From NCBI GenBank assembly GCA_902790495.1, contig CADASK010000023.1:1-53525 (forward strand): a stretch of 53,525 nt of DNA, read 5' to 3'. How positions within the stretch are numbered: the stretch's first letter is position 1; each line of letters starts with the position of its first letter. Below are positions 42,993-51,951 of the stretch, piece after piece. The position numbers and the translations under genes are program-made. The notes under the pieces are model-generated. The model saw nothing but the letters and a program-made list of their open reading frames with translations. It searched no databases and was not told the origin of the DNA. The stretch is from an uncultured Eubacteriales bacterium. GTDB lineage: Bacteria > Bacillota > Clostridia > Christensenellales > Aristaeellaceae.

Positions 42993-44402
42993 TCACAGTG
43001 ATGATTGTTTTTCCATCTCATGCCGATGCATCTGGGCGTTGAGCAGATTGATGTCCCCGCAGCCCATGGTCAGGGCGAGATCGCCGGGCTGCAGGTGGGC
43101 GCGGAGATAGGCCTCCGTGTCGTCGAAGCTCGGCGTCCACACCGCGTCGATGCCGTGGGCCTTCATGCCCTCCACCAGCATCCCACTGTTGATGTCGCCG
43201 GGGTCCTTCTCCCGGGCCGCGCAGATGTCCGTCACCAGGGTGAAATCGGCGACGGCGGTGCAGGTCAGGTAATCCTCGAACAGGGCCTTCACGCGGCTGA
43301 AGGTGTGGGGCTGCATCACCGCGAAGAGGCGGCCTTTGCAGCGCTTGCGGGCGATGGACAGGGCGTTGCGCATCTCGGCGGGGTTGTGGCCGTAGTCGTG
43401 GAAGATCTCTGCGCCGTCGATCACGTCGGTCAGCTCGAAGCGCCGGTGCGCGCCGACGAAGGCCTCCACCGTGCGGATGGCCTGGGCCATGTCTGCGCCC
43501 AATTCGTGGGCGGCGGCCAGCGCGCCGAGGGCGTTCTCCACGTTGAAGCTGCCGGGCACGCCCATGTGCACCGTGCCGACGGTCTCTCCGCCGTGCACCA
43601 GGGTGAAGGAGGCGCGCCCGAGCTCGTCCTCGGTCAGCCCCTCGGGGTGCCAGTCGCAGCTGCCGTCCAGGCCGAAGGTGACCGTGCGGCGGTCCAGGCC
43701 GTCCAGCAGGCGCTTCACGCGCGGGTCGGTGCCCTTGCCGATGGCGACGCCGTCCGGCGGGAGCAGGGACAGGAACTGGCCGAAGGTGGCCTCAATCTCG
43801 TCGATGTCCTTATAGCAGTCCAGGTGATCCGCGTCGATGTTCATCACCAGGGCCATGGTGGGCTGCAGCCGCAGGAAGCTGCGGTTGAACTCGCAGGCCT
43901 CCGCCACAAAGATGTCGTTGTGGCCGATGCGGGTCGAGCCGCCGATGGCGTCCAGCTTGCCGCCGATGGCCACCGAGGGGTCCAGCCCGCACTCCATCAG
44001 GATCTGCGAGAGCAGGGAGGTGGTGGTGGTCTTGCCGTGGGCGCCGCAGACCGCGACGGCCTGGCGGTCCTCCGCCATCAGCTGGCCCAGCAGCCAGGCG
44101 CGCTCCATGGTGGGGATGCCCAGCCGCCTGCACTCGAGCAGCTCCGGGTTGTCCTTCGGGATGGCGGCCGTGTAGACCACGAGATCCGCCCCGTGGACGT
44201 TCTCGGGCCGATGGCCGATCATCACGCGGATGCCCTTGGCCCGCACGTCGTCCATCAGGTAGCCGTCGTCCCGGTCGGAGCCGGTGACCTGGTAGCCCTT
44301 GTCCACCAGCATCTCCGCCAGGCCGGACATGCTGGAGCCGCCCACACCGATCATATGGATGTGACCGCCCGGGTAATCATGGATCTGCGGAATCTCCGCC
44401 AT
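42993..44402 (-). CDS. murC: UDP-N-acetylmuramate--L-alanine ligase
   Basis: A 469-residue Mur ligase that adds the first amino acid to UDP-MurNAc. The N-terminal Rossmann part reads [20 protein letters not shown] (~residues 16-35). The ATPase P-loop is [13 protein letters not shown] (~residue 119), with [10 protein letters not shown] and [10 protein letters not shown] in the centre. The C-terminal domain has [16 protein letters not shown]. The ribosome-binding site is weak (GTGAGG). It is first in a murC-trpS unit with its own promoter. Confidence 0.96.
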   Translation of the reverse strand: MAEIPQIHDYPGGHIHMIGVGGSSMSGLAEMLVDKGYQVTGSDRDDGYLMDDVRAKGIRVMIGHRPENVHGADLVVYTAAIPKDNPELLECRRLGIPTMERAWLLGQLMAEDRQAVAVCGAHGKTTTTSLLSQILMECGLDPSVAIGGKLDAIGGSTRIGHNDIFVAEACEFNRSFLRLQPTMALVMNIDADHLDCYKDIDEIEATFGQFLSLLPPDGVAIGKGTDPRVKRLLDGLDRRTVTFGLDGSCDWHPEGLTEDELGRASFTLVHGGETVGTVHMGVPGSFNVENALGALAAAHELGADMAQAIRTVEAFVGAHRRFELTDVIDGAEIFHDYGHNPAEMRNALSIARKRCKGRLFAVMQPHTFSRVKALFEDYLTCTAVADFTLVTDICAAREKDPGDINSGMLVEGMKAHGIDAVWTPSFDDTEAYLRAHLQPGDLALTMGCGDINLLNAQMHRHEMEKQSSL

Positions 44403-44437
44403 GGCTCTGCCTCACTTTCGCTTGGTTTGCAGTCTCT

Positions 44438-44467
44438 ATTATACGCCACCGGGCGAGGGAAAGTCAA
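44438..44467 (-). promoter_or_regulatory. Promoter of murC-trpS
   Basis: On the minus strand TTGACT, 18 bp, TATAAT, ending 36 bp before the murC start. Confidence 0.8.
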
Positions 44468-44486
44468 TGATGCGAGCCGTTCTTCC

Positions 44487-44526
44487 GCACAAACCAAGGC
44501 CCTGCCGGCGAGCGCACCGACAGGGC
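44487..44526 (-). terminator. Terminator of the his operon
   Basis: On the minus strand GCCCTGTCGG pairs with CCGGCAGGGC (one U.G) and is followed by a weak CTTGGTTTGT tract. It lies 16 bp past the hisIE stop. Confidence 0.6.
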
Positions 44527-44541
44527 ATGATGGTTGGGGTA

Positions 44542-45168
44542 TCACCGCCTCCGCTTCAGCTCCTCCCACACCTCGGCGGTGGAGACGCCCTGCTGGTAGA
44601 GCAGCACCAGCAGGTGGTACAGCAGGTCGGCGGCCTCGTAGGTGACCTCCTCGCGGGAGCCCTTCACCGCCGCGATGATGGTCTCGCTGGCCTCCTCGCC
44701 GACCTTCTTGCAGATCTTCTCCACACCCTTGGTCAGCAGGTAGTTCGTGTAGCTGCCCTCCTGCGGGTGGGCATCGCGGTCGGCGATGACCGCGGTCACC
44801 TGCTCGAGGATGGCGGAGGTGGCGGGCATCTCGTCCTCGTCCTCCGGCATCAGGTCGGTGAAGAAGCAGCTGCGGTGGCCCGTATGGCAGGCCGCGCCGG
44901 TCTGCTCCACCTGCATCAGCAGGGTGTCGCCGTCGCAGTCCGCCTTGATGCCCAGCACCCGCTGCACGTGGCCGGAGGTTTCGCCCTTCTTCCACAGCTG
45001 CTGACGGCTGCGGCTGTAATAGGTCGCGTAGCCGGTCTCCAGGGTGAGGCGCAGGGAGGCCTCGTTCATCCAGGCCATCATCAGCACCTGACCGCTGCGG
45101 GCGTCCTGGGCGATAGCGGGCACCAGCCCCTGCTCGTTGAACTTCACACAGCTCAGATCAAATTCCAT
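44542..45168 (-). CDS. hisIE: Bifunctional phosphoribosyl-AMP cyclohydrolase / phosphoribosyl-ATP pyrophosphatase
   Basis: A 208-residue fusion for histidine steps 2 and 3. The N-terminal HisI domain (~residues 1-110) has [33 protein letters not shown] and the zinc sites [10 protein letters not shown] and ACHTGHRSC. The C-terminal HisE domain has [20 protein letters not shown] and [15 protein letters not shown]. It overlaps hisA by 11 bp, with AAGGAG inside hisA. It is the last gene of the operon. In many operons hisF would lie between hisA and hisI; here it does not. Confidence 0.96.
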   Translation of the reverse strand: MEFDLSCVKFNEQGLVPAIAQDARSGQVLMMAWMNEASLRLTLETGYATYYSRSRQQLWKKGETSGHVQRVLGIKADCDGDTLLMQVEQTGAACHTGHRSCFFTDLMPEDEDEMPATSAILEQVTAVIADRDAHPQEGSYTNYLLTKGVEKICKKVGEEASETIIAAVKGSREEVTYEAADLLYHLLVLLYQQGVSTAEVWEELKRRR

Positions 45169-45889
45169 CTTCTTGCTCCTTTCGCGCCATGGCCAGCGCT
45201 TCCTCCAGGGTGAACGCCCCGTCCAGCAGCGCCTTGCCGAGAATCGCGCCGTCGCAGCCGGCCTCGCTCAGCCGCCGCAGATCCTCCAGCGAGCTGACGC
45301 CGCCCGAGGCGATGACCTCCAGCCCGGAGGCCTCCCGCAGGCGGGCCGTGGCGGCGACATTGGGACCGCTCATCATGCCGTCCCGGCTGATGTCCGTGTA
45401 GATGACGGTGCCCACGCCGGCGGCCTTCACCCGCAGGGCCAGGTCAGCGGCGGTCATGTCCGTGGCCTCCACCCAGCCCTTCACGGCGGCCATGCCGTCC
45501 TTCGCGTCGATGCCCACGGCGATGCGCCCGGGCCATCTCGCGCAGGCCTCGGCCACCAGCTCCGGCTGGGTGAAGGCCGCCGTGCCGATGATGCAGCGCT
45601 CCACGCCCAGGGCCATGCGGGCCTCGATATCGGCCATGGCGCGCAGACCGCCGCCCAGCTCCACTGGCCCGCCGAAGGTTTCCACCACCTCGGCGATCAG
45701 CGGCAGGGAACGGCTGGCTCCGTCGAAGGCGGCGTCCAGGTCGACCAGGTGGAGCCACTGCGCGCCCTGCTCCCGGTAGCGCCGGGCGATGAGGCGCGGG
45801 TCGCCGTAGACGGTGACGTCGTCGCGCTTCCCCTTGCGCAGGCGGACGGCCTGATGGTTCATCAGGTCAATGGCGGGGTATAGGATCAT
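45158..45889 (-). CDS. hisA: ProFAR isomerase
   Basis: A 243-residue TIM barrel that isomerises ProFAR to [22 protein letters not shown] (catalytic Asp8), [41 protein letters not shown] (second catalytic Asp) and [13 protein letters not shown] are intact. It is HisA rather than HisF, as it starts [15 protein letters not shown] lies ~9 bp before the ATG. A 160-bp gap with a repeat element separates it from hisB. Confidence 0.95.
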   Translation of the reverse strand: MILYPAIDLMNHQAVRLRKGKRDDVTVYGDPRLIARRYREQGAQWLHLVDLDAAFDGASRSLPLIAEVVETFGGPVELGGGLRAMADIEARMALGVERCIIGTAAFTQPELVAEACARWPGRIAVGIDAKDGMAAVKGWVEATDMTAADLALRVKAAGVGTVIYTDISRDGMMSGPNVAATARLREASGLEVIASGGVSSLEDLRRLSEAGCDGAILGKALLDGAFTLEEALAMARKEQEDGI

Positions 45890-45951
45890 ACAGACAGCCC
45901 TCCCGGGTTTCTCATGGTTTGCAAATCAGATTGCTCAATTGAAACGCATGC

Positions 45952-46010
45952 AGCGAAGGGGTCCCGGGGGCGATCGCAAAGCCCCCGGGTCGGCCGGCAG
46001 GCCGAAAGCC
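45952..46010 (+). repeat. Dispersed palindromic element, module 2 (antisense within the his operon)
   Basis: Stem CCCGGGGGC / GCCCCCGGG around GATCGCAAA, then hairpin TCGGCC-ggca-GGCCGA. It shares its stems with the long copy at 8114-8233. It is the only copy lying antisense to its flanking genes (hisB and hisA). Confidence 0.88.
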
Positions 46011-46049
46011 TTCTTGGCTGAAAGGTGGAATTGCAACCTGAAATGGCGA

Positions 46050-46637
46050 TCAGTCTAAACTGCCCTTGGTGGACAAGACCCCTTGCACCCGGGGATCGAT
46101 GGCGGCGGCGTCCCGCAGGGCCATCCCGAAGGCCTTGAACAGGGCCTCCAGCTTGTGGTGGTCGTTGCGGCCGGCGGCGACGCGCAGGTGACAGGTCAGG
46201 CCCGCGTTCATCACCACCGCGCGGAAGAATTCCTCCGTCAGCTGGGTGTCCATGGTGCCGACCATGGGGGAGGCGAACTCCGCCTCGAAGGCCAGGTAGG
46301 GCCGTCCGCTGATGTCGATGGCGGCGAAGGCCAGGGCCTCGTCCATAGGCAGCCAGCAGGAGCCCACGCGGCGGATGCCCGCGCGGTCGCCCAAGGCCTC
46401 GCGGATGGCGCGCCCCAGACAGATGCCGCAGTCCTCCACGGTGTGGTGGGCATCCACCTGCAGGTCGCCCTGGCAGCTGAGGGTCAGGTCGACGAGGGCG
46501 AAGCGGCTGAAGGCGTCCAGCATGTGGTCAAAGAAGCCGACCCCGGTGCCGATGGTGGTCTTGCCGCCGCCGTCCAGGCAGAGCTTCAGGCGGATATCGG
46601 TTTCCCGCGTCTGGCGGGTGATCTCGGCTTCTCTCAT
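46050..46637 (-). CDS. hisB: Imidazoleglycerol-phosphate dehydratase
   Basis: A 195-residue, monofunctional HisB. GTGVGFFDHMLDAFSRF (~residue 31), VDAHHTVEDCGICLG (~residue 61, manganese ligands), MDEALAFAAIDISGRP and GRNDHHKLEALFKAFG (second metal site) are all present. It overlaps hisD by ATGA, with GGAGG inside hisD. The next enzyme in the pathway, HisC, is not encoded in the window. Confidence 0.96.
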   Translation of the reverse strand: MREAEITRQTRETDIRLKLCLDGGGKTTIGTGVGFFDHMLDAFSRFALVDLTLSCQGDLQVDAHHTVEDCGICLGRAIREALGDRAGIRRVGSCWLPMDEALAFAAIDISGRPYLAFEAEFASPMVGTMDTQLTEEFFRAVVMNAGLTCHLRVAAGRNDHHKLEALFKAFGMALRDAAAIDPRVQGVLSTKGSLD

Positions 46638-47947
46638 GGCTGCTCCTCCCGGCCCAGCTCGTGGCCGAAGCGGATGGCGACGGCGTTGCGGTGGGCGTCC
46701 AGGCCTTCGCTGCGGGCCAGCAGCATCACCTGCTCGGACACCTTGCGCAGCTCGTCCTCCGTGCAGCAGATGATGCTGCTCTTCTTCACAAAGTCATCCA
46801 CGCCCAGGGGCGAGGAGAAGCGGGCGGTGCCGCTGGTGGGCAGGATGTGGTTCGGGCCGGCCAGGTAATCGCCCAGGGGCTCCGGCGACCAGTGGCCCAG
46901 GAAGAGGGCGCCCGCGTTGTCCACCTTGGGCATCAGGCCGTAGGGGTCGCGCACGCACAGCTCACAGTGCTCCGGGGCGATCTCCCCGGCAATGGCCGCG
47001 CAGGTGTCCAGGTCAGGGCAGACGACGATGGCTCCGTAGGCGCCCAGGCTCTTCTCCACCACCTCGGAGCGGGGCAGCAGGGCGGTCTGACGGGCCAGCT
47101 CAGCGTCCACCGCCTCGGCCAGGGCCCGGCTGTCGGTGACCATAATGGCCGCAGCGAAGGGATCGTGCTCGGCCTGGGACAAGAGGTCGGCCGCCACCCA
47201 GCGGGGGTTGGCGCTGTCATCCGCGATGACCAGCACCTCGCTGGGACCGGCCACCATGTCAATGCCCACGTGGCCGTAGACCTCGCGCTTGGCCAGGGCG
47301 ACGTAGATGTTGCCGGGGCCGGTGATCTTGTCCACCCGCGGCACGGTCTCGGTGCCGAAGGCCAGGGCTGCGACGGCCTGCGCGCCGCCGAGGCGGAACA
47401 CGCGGTCGACGCCGGCCAGATCAGCCGCCACCAGGGCCAGAGGCGAGGAGGTGCCGCCGTCCCTGCCGGGCGGGGTGACCATGACGATCTCCTTCACTCC
47501 GACGACCCTGGCGGGGATCACGTTCATCAGCACGGAGGAGGGATAGGCCGCCGTGCCGCCGGGTACATAGACGCCGACCCGCCGCAGGGGCGTGATGCGC
47601 TGGCCCAGGGCGATCTCCGGCTGGAAATCCACCCAGGTGACCTGCTTCTGCTTCTCGTGGAAGGCGCGGATGCGGCGGGCGGCCTCGCGCATGGCCTCGA
47701 GCCATTCGGGGGAGGCGGCGCTGTAGGCGGCCTCGATCTCGGCCCGGCTGACCTCGATGGTGTCCGGCGTCAGGGTCACATGGTCAAAGCGCTCGGTGTA
47801 GTCGATGAGGGCCTTGTCGCCCTCGGCCCGCACCCGGGCGATGATGGCCTTGACGCGCTCGGTCAGGTCGTCATGGGTCAGCTGGCTGCGGTTCATCACC
47901 CGCGCGCGCAGGGCCTCGGTATCGTTGGACGAAAGGATCGGAACCAT
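46634..47947 (-). CDS. hisD: Histidinol dehydrogenase
   Basis: A 437-residue NAD-dependent enzyme for the last two histidine steps. [19 protein letters not shown] (~residue 115), [48 protein letters not shown] (zinc ligands Gln/His), APEHCELC and [14 protein letters not shown] are intact. ATG 47947 has GGGAGG 8 bp upstream and begins [16 protein letters not shown]. It lies 32 bp after hisG. Confidence 0.96.
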   Translation of the reverse strand: MVPILSSNDTEALRARVMNRSQLTHDDLTERVKAIIARVRAEGDKALIDYTERFDHVTLTPDTIEVSRAEIEAAYSAASPEWLEAMREAARRIRAFHEKQKQVTWVDFQPEIALGQRITPLRRVGVYVPGGTAAYPSSVLMNVIPARVVGVKEIVMVTPPGRDGGTSSPLALVAADLAGVDRVFRLGGAQAVAALAFGTETVPRVDKITGPGNIYVALAKREVYGHVGIDMVAGPSEVLVIADDSANPRWVAADLLSQAEHDPFAAAIMVTDSRALAEAVDAELARQTALLPRSEVVEKSLGAYGAIVVCPDLDTCAAIAGEIAPEHCELCVRDPYGLMPKVDNAGALFLGHWSPEPLGDYLAGPNHILPTSGTARFSSPLGVDDFVKKSSIICCTEDELRKVSEQVMLLARSEGLDAHRNAVAIRFGHELGREEQP

Positions 47948-47979
47948 AGCGGAACCTCCCAAAGATTGAATAAGGTCTT

Positions 47980-48648
47980 TTAATTCCCGGATTCGCTCAG
48001 ACGCATGACCTGCTGCTCCAGCCCGTCGATCAGCTCCCGCATCCTCGCGGCCTTGGTCTTCAGGCTTACGCGGTTGCACACTAGCCTCGCGGATACGTCG
48101 CACACGTCCTCCAGCACCGTCAGGCCGTTGGCCTTCAGGGTGGAGCCGCTCTCCACGATGTCGAGGATCACGTCGCTGAGCCCGATGACGGGCCCCAGCT
48201 CCACCGAGCCGTGCAGCTCGATGATCTCGATGGCGCGGCCCTTCGCCGCATAGTAGCTGCGGGCGATGTTCGGGTACTTGGTGGCCACGCGGAAGGTGGC
48301 GTGCCCCACGGTGGCGTTCACCTGGCCCGGGTAGCCCGCGATGCACAGGCGGCAGCGGCCAAAGCCCAGGTCCAGCACCTCGTACAGGGGGCGGCTTGCC
48401 TCCATCAGCGTGTCCTTGCCGACCACACCGAAGTCCGCCACGCCGTGATCCACGTAGGTGGGCACATCGCTGGGCTTGACGAGGATGAAGCGGATGTCGG
48501 AGGCGGCGTCCTGCAGCACGAGGCGGCGGCCCGGGTTGCGGGCCTCCTCGCAGTTGACGCCCATCCGCTCCAGTAAGTTGAAAGTCTTTTCGGCCAGGCG
48601 GCCCTTGCTCAGGGCAAAGGTGACCACCGGCTTCTCGGCCTCACGCAT
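47980..48648 (-). CDS. hisG: ATP phosphoribosyltransferase, short form
   Basis: A 222-residue short-form HisG (no C-terminal regulatory domain), the committed step from ATP and PRPP. VTFALSKGRLAEKTFNLLER opens it, then ADFGVVGKDTLME and the PRPP loop DIVESGSTLKANGL (~residue 163). Short HisG needs HisZ for activity and histidine feedback, and hisZ overlaps it upstream by 8 bp. AAGGAGGTG lies inside hisZ. Confidence 0.96.
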   Translation of the reverse strand: MREAEKPVVTFALSKGRLAEKTFNLLERMGVNCEEARNPGRRLVLQDAASDIRFILVKPSDVPTYVDHGVADFGVVGKDTLMEASRPLYEVLDLGFGRCRLCIAGYPGQVNATVGHATFRVATKYPNIARSYYAAKGRAIEIIELHGSVELGPVIGLSDVILDIVESGSTLKANGLTVLEDVCDVSARLVCNRVSLKTKAARMRELIDGLEQQVMRLSESGN

Positions 48649-49855
48649 CGGGATCCACCTCCTTCAGCTCCTCGACGCCAGCCGTGCTGACGTAGAGACC
48701 GGACAGGGCCTGGCCCGCGGCGATCCGCGCGGCGGCCTCCCGCCGGGTGATACCGTAGGCCAGCACGGCGCTGACGCCCTTGCCCCGCAACGCTGTGGCG
48801 CAGGCGGCGGCCCGGGCCTGGCAGCCGGGATCGAAGGCGATCAGCCGCTGGGGCACCGGCGGCACGAAGGATGCGCCCTGCCGCTCCAGCGCGATCATCA
48901 GCAGCTTCAGCCGCAGCGCGAAGCCCACAGCGGGCATCGCCCGGCCGTAGAGGGCTGGCAGGCGGTCGTAGCGTCCGCCGGAGACGAGGGGCTGACCCAC
49001 CTCGCCGGTCAGGATGTTGAAGATGGAGCCGGTGTAGTAGCCCGCGGTGTGCACCATGCCCAGGTCGACGGCGATGTCCCCGCAGCCGAAGGCCTTCAGG
49101 GCTTCAATGACCTGGCGCAGGTTCTGCAGCGCCTCGCGGCAGGCGGGGGCGGCGGTGAGGGACTCGGCCTCGTCCAGCACCTCGACGCCGCCGTAGAGGC
49201 GGGGGAGGCGCATCAGCCGGGCGGCGATGTCCTCGCTCACGGCGCTCTCCCGGAGGTAGAGCTGGATGCCGAGGGTGTTCTTCTCCTCGGTGAGGCGGCG
49301 CATCACGGCGATCTGCTCCTCGGTGAGACCGGCCTCGCGCATGAAGCCCGTGAAGAAGCCCGCCTGGCCCAGCTCCACCTGGAAGCTCTTCAGCCCGGCC
49401 TTGCGCAGGGCCTCCACCGCCAGGGAGATGACCTCGGCGTCGGACTCCGGGGCGCTCTCGCCCATCAGCTCCACGCCGGCCTGGGCCTGCTCGCAGAGCA
49501 TCGAAAGGGCGTCCTGTTCGTACTCGGTGGCGGACTGCAGGTAGCACAGGCGCAGGGGCAGGGGCCAGCCGGAAAGGGCGCCCGTGGCCAGGCGCACGGC
49601 GGGGATGGTGGAGTCCGGGCGCACGGCCAGGATGCGGCCCGCCCGGTCGAAGGTCTTCCAGACATGCTCGGGGCGGTAGCCGTAGGTCTCGTCATCCAGC
49701 GCGTCGTAGTATTCGAGGATGGGCGTCTCGATCTCCGCATAGCCGTGCAGGCCGAACAGCGCGCGGAGCATGGCCTCCATCTCGCGCTTGGCATGGCACT
49801 CGCCGGGCAGGGTGTCCTGCATGCCGCCCGGGATCTGCAATCGCTGCGTCTTCAT
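48641..49855 (-). CDS. hisZ: ATP phosphoribosyltransferase regulatory subunit
   Basis: A 404-residue HisRS-like paralogue. IPGGMQDTLPGECHAKREME opens it, followed by motif 2-like PDSTIPAVRLATG, ELGQAGFFTGFM and the histidine-binding region YYTGSIFNILTG / LVSGGRYDRLPALYG. It is first in the his operon. It lacks the anticodon-binding features of a true HisRS and pairs with the short hisG. ATG 49855 is ~41 bp from a perfect promoter. Confidence 0.94.
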   Translation of the reverse strand: MKTQRLQIPGGMQDTLPGECHAKREMEAMLRALFGLHGYAEIETPILEYYDALDDETYGYRPEHVWKTFDRAGRILAVRPDSTIPAVRLATGALSGWPLPLRLCYLQSATEYEQDALSMLCEQAQAGVELMGESAPESDAEVISLAVEALRKAGLKSFQVELGQAGFFTGFMREAGLTEEQIAVMRRLTEEKNTLGIQLYLRESAVSEDIAARLMRLPRLYGGVEVLDEAESLTAAPACREALQNLRQVIEALKAFGCGDIAVDLGMVHTAGYYTGSIFNILTGEVGQPLVSGGRYDRLPALYGRAMPAVGFALRLKLLMIALERQGASFVPPVPQRLIAFDPGCQARAAACATALRGKGVSAVLAYGITRREAAARIAAGQALSGLYVSTAGVEELKEVDPDA

Positions 49856-49895
49856 CGTCTCACCGCTTTCGTGTGGTAAAGTGATAACGCACTGA

Positions 49896-49924
49896 ATTAT
49901 ACGCCTATTTCAGAGAATTGTCAA
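49896..49924 (-). promoter_or_regulatory. Consensus promoter of the his operon
   Basis: On the minus strand TTGACA, 17 bp, TATAAT, a perfect match. The ~35-nt leader is too short for a His T-box or leader peptide. Confidence 0.9.
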
Positions 49925-49929
49925 GAGGG

Positions 49930-49971
49930 TGAAGAAAGCCCCGGGAGGCGGGATAACCGTCTGACCGGGGC
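49930..49971 (-). terminator. Terminator of the phosphoglucomutase gene
   Basis: On the minus strand GCCCCGG / CCGGGGC with a ~20-nt loop is followed by TTTCTTC. It lies just before the his promoter. Confidence 0.65.
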
Positions 49972-49990
49972 GTTGCAAAACGATTGTGAA

Positions 49991-51712
49991 TCAGTCCAGC
50001 AGGGCGGAACCAGCCACGCACAGCTTCTCATTGAGCGCGTGGGCAGCGGCCTCGTCCTTGTCATTGGTGTTGACGTACAGCTTGATCTTGGGCTCGGTGC
50101 CGGAGGGGCGCACGCAGATCCAGTTGCCGCCCTCCAGCTCATAGTAGAGCACGTTGGAGGCGGGCAGACCGGTGGGCTTCACGCCGCTGGCATCGGTGAT
50201 GGTGCCGGCCTGGTAGTCGCGCACGGCGGTCACCTTCAGGCCGCCGATCTCCTTCGGGGGCTCGGCGCGAAGCTGCTTCATGATCTCCTGCATGCGGGTC
50301 AGGCCGTCCTTGCCAGGCAGGCTCTTGGAGACGCCCTTCTCCACGAAGTAGCCGTACTTCGCGAAGATCTCCTGCACGCGGTCATAGAGGGTGATGCCCT
50401 CGGCCTCGCAGGCCGCGGCAACCTCGGTGATCAGCAGGGAGGCGTTGACGCCGTCCTTGTCACGCACGAAGGTGGAGGACAGGAAGCCGTAGCTCTCCTC
50501 AAAGCCGAAGAGGAAGGTGTGGCTGCCCTCGTCCTGGAACTGCTGGATCTTCTCGCCGATGAACTTGAAGCCGGTCAGCACCTCAAAGATATCCACGCCG
50601 TAATCCGCGCAGATGCGGTTGGCCAGGGAGGTGGACACGATGGACTTGACCACCGCGCCGTTCTTGGGCAGGGTGCCCTGCTTCTTCTTGGTGGAGAGGA
50701 TGTAGTGCAGCATCACGCAGCCGATCTGGTTGCCGGTGAGCAGGTGGAACTTGCCTTCCTTGTCGCGCACGGCCACGCCCAGGCGGTCACAGTCGGGGTC
50801 GGTGGCGAAGATCACGTTGGCCTTCACCTCGTCGGCCAGCTTGATGGCCAGGGTGAACGCCTCGGGGTTCTCGGGGTTGGGGGCGCAGGTCAGGGTGGAG
50901 AAATTGCCGTCGGGCTTCTCCTGGGCGGTGACCACGGCCACGTTGGTGATGCCGACCTCCTTCAGGATGCGGCGCACGGGCACGTTGCCGGAGCCATGCA
51001 GGGGCGTGTAGACGATGGACAGCTTGGGGCCCATCTCCCTGAGCATGTCGGGCTGGATGGTGAGGGTCTTCTCCTCCACCATGTAGTCGTCGTCCACTTC
51101 CTTGTCGCCGATGATGTGCAGCAGACCCTTGTCCAGGGCTTCCTGCTCGTCCATGGGCACGCAGTCGAGGTAGTTCAGGCTGCGGATGATCCGGGTCATG
51201 CCCTCGGCGATCTCCGGGCCGATCTGGGCGCCGTCCTCGCCGTAGACCTTGTAGCCGTTGTACTCCGGCGGATTGTGGGAGGCGGTGATGACCACGCCGG
51301 CGGCGCAGTTCAGGTGGCGCACGGCGTAGCTGAGCAGCGGCACGGGGCGCAGGGCGTCGAACAGATAGGCGGGCACACCCTCGGCGCACAGCACCAGGGC
51401 TGTATCCTTGGCAAACTCGGCGGAGCAGCGGCGGCTGTCATAACCGATGGCTACACCGCGCTGGGCGTTCTCGGGATCCTGCAGCAGGTACCGGGCCAGA
51501 CCCTTGGTGGCGCGGCGCACGTTGTAGCGGTTCATGCGGTTCATACCCGCGCCGAGCACACCGCGCATGCCGGCGGTGCCGAAGGACAGCTCGGTATAGA
51601 AGCGATCCTCGATCTCTTTGTCATTGTCCGCGATGGATTTCAGGTCGGCCAGGGTATCCGCATCCTGCGCAAAGTCGCGCAGCCAGGTTTCATAGGCAGT
51701 ACGCACGTCCAT
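49991..51712 (-). CDS. Phosphoglucomutase/phosphomannomutase family protein
   Basis: A 573-residue alpha-D-phosphohexomutase of the long PgcA type. The start FGTAGMRGVLGAGMNRMNRY (~residues 44-63) is followed by the active serine loop VVITASHNPPEYNGYK (~residue 141), metal loop FATDPDCDRLGV (~residue 307), sugar loop FGFEESYGFL and phosphate loop CVRPSGTEPKIKLYV. It interconverts hexose 1- and 6-phosphates. It is divergent from a GH130 phosphorylase that should release mannose 1-phosphate, so a link is plausible. AGGAGG precedes the ATG. Confidence 0.94.
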   Translation of the reverse strand: MDVRTAYETWLRDFAQDADTLADLKSIADNDKEIEDRFYTELSFGTAGMRGVLGAGMNRMNRYNVRRATKGLARYLLQDPENAQRGVAIGYDSRRCSAEFAKDTALVLCAEGVPAYLFDALRPVPLLSYAVRHLNCAAGVVITASHNPPEYNGYKVYGEDGAQIGPEIAEGMTRIIRSLNYLDCVPMDEQEALDKGLLHIIGDKEVDDDYMVEEKTLTIQPDMLREMGPKLSIVYTPLHGSGNVPVRRILKEVGITNVAVVTAQEKPDGNFSTLTCAPNPENPEAFTLAIKLADEVKANVIFATDPDCDRLGVAVRDKEGKFHLLTGNQIGCVMLHYILSTKKKQGTLPKNGAVVKSIVSTSLANRICADYGVDIFEVLTGFKFIGEKIQQFQDEGSHTFLFGFEESYGFLSSTFVRDKDGVNASLLITEVAAACEAEGITLYDRVQEIFAKYGYFVEKGVSKSLPGKDGLTRMQEIMKQLRAEPPKEIGGLKVTAVRDYQAGTITDASGVKPTGLPASNVLYYELEGGNWICVRPSGTEPKIKLYVNTNDKDEAAAHALNEKLCVAGSALLD

Positions 51713-51768
51713 GGGAAACTCCTCCTGTCTCTTTCCGCCGCCCTGGGGCGATGGCTTTTCTGGCTACA

Positions 51769-51797
51769 ATTATACTGGTTTTCGCAGGGATTTGCAA
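51769..51797 (-). promoter_or_regulatory. Promoter of the phosphoglucomutase gene
   Basis: On the minus strand TTGCAA, 17 bp, TATAAT. Confidence 0.78.
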
Positions 51798-51867
51798 GGG
51801 GTGGCGATGCATTTCGCGCGCATTTCGGAGGATGCGTACAGAATGGCGCAAGGCGGTGTTTTTTTCA

Positions 51868-51896
51868 TTGACACGCCCCTCCGGCTGATGTATGAT
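51868..51896 (+). promoter_or_regulatory. Promoter of the GH130-epimerase operon
   Basis: TTGACA, 17 bp, TATGAT, divergent from the mutase promoter with ~70 bp between the -35 boxes. The same hexamer pair (TTGACA/TATGAT) drives the pfkB operon. Confidence 0.85.
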
Positions 51897-51951
51897 GCGG
51901 ATGGCTGCCGGAAAATGGCAGACGGAGGATTGTGACAGGAGGTTTTTCAGG

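Noticed and set aside
46634-48346. hisD beginning far upstream inside hisG (570-residue frame)
   Set aside because: The added residues are an out-of-frame reading of hisG. ATG 47947 has GGGAGG at good spacing and gives the normal HisD length.
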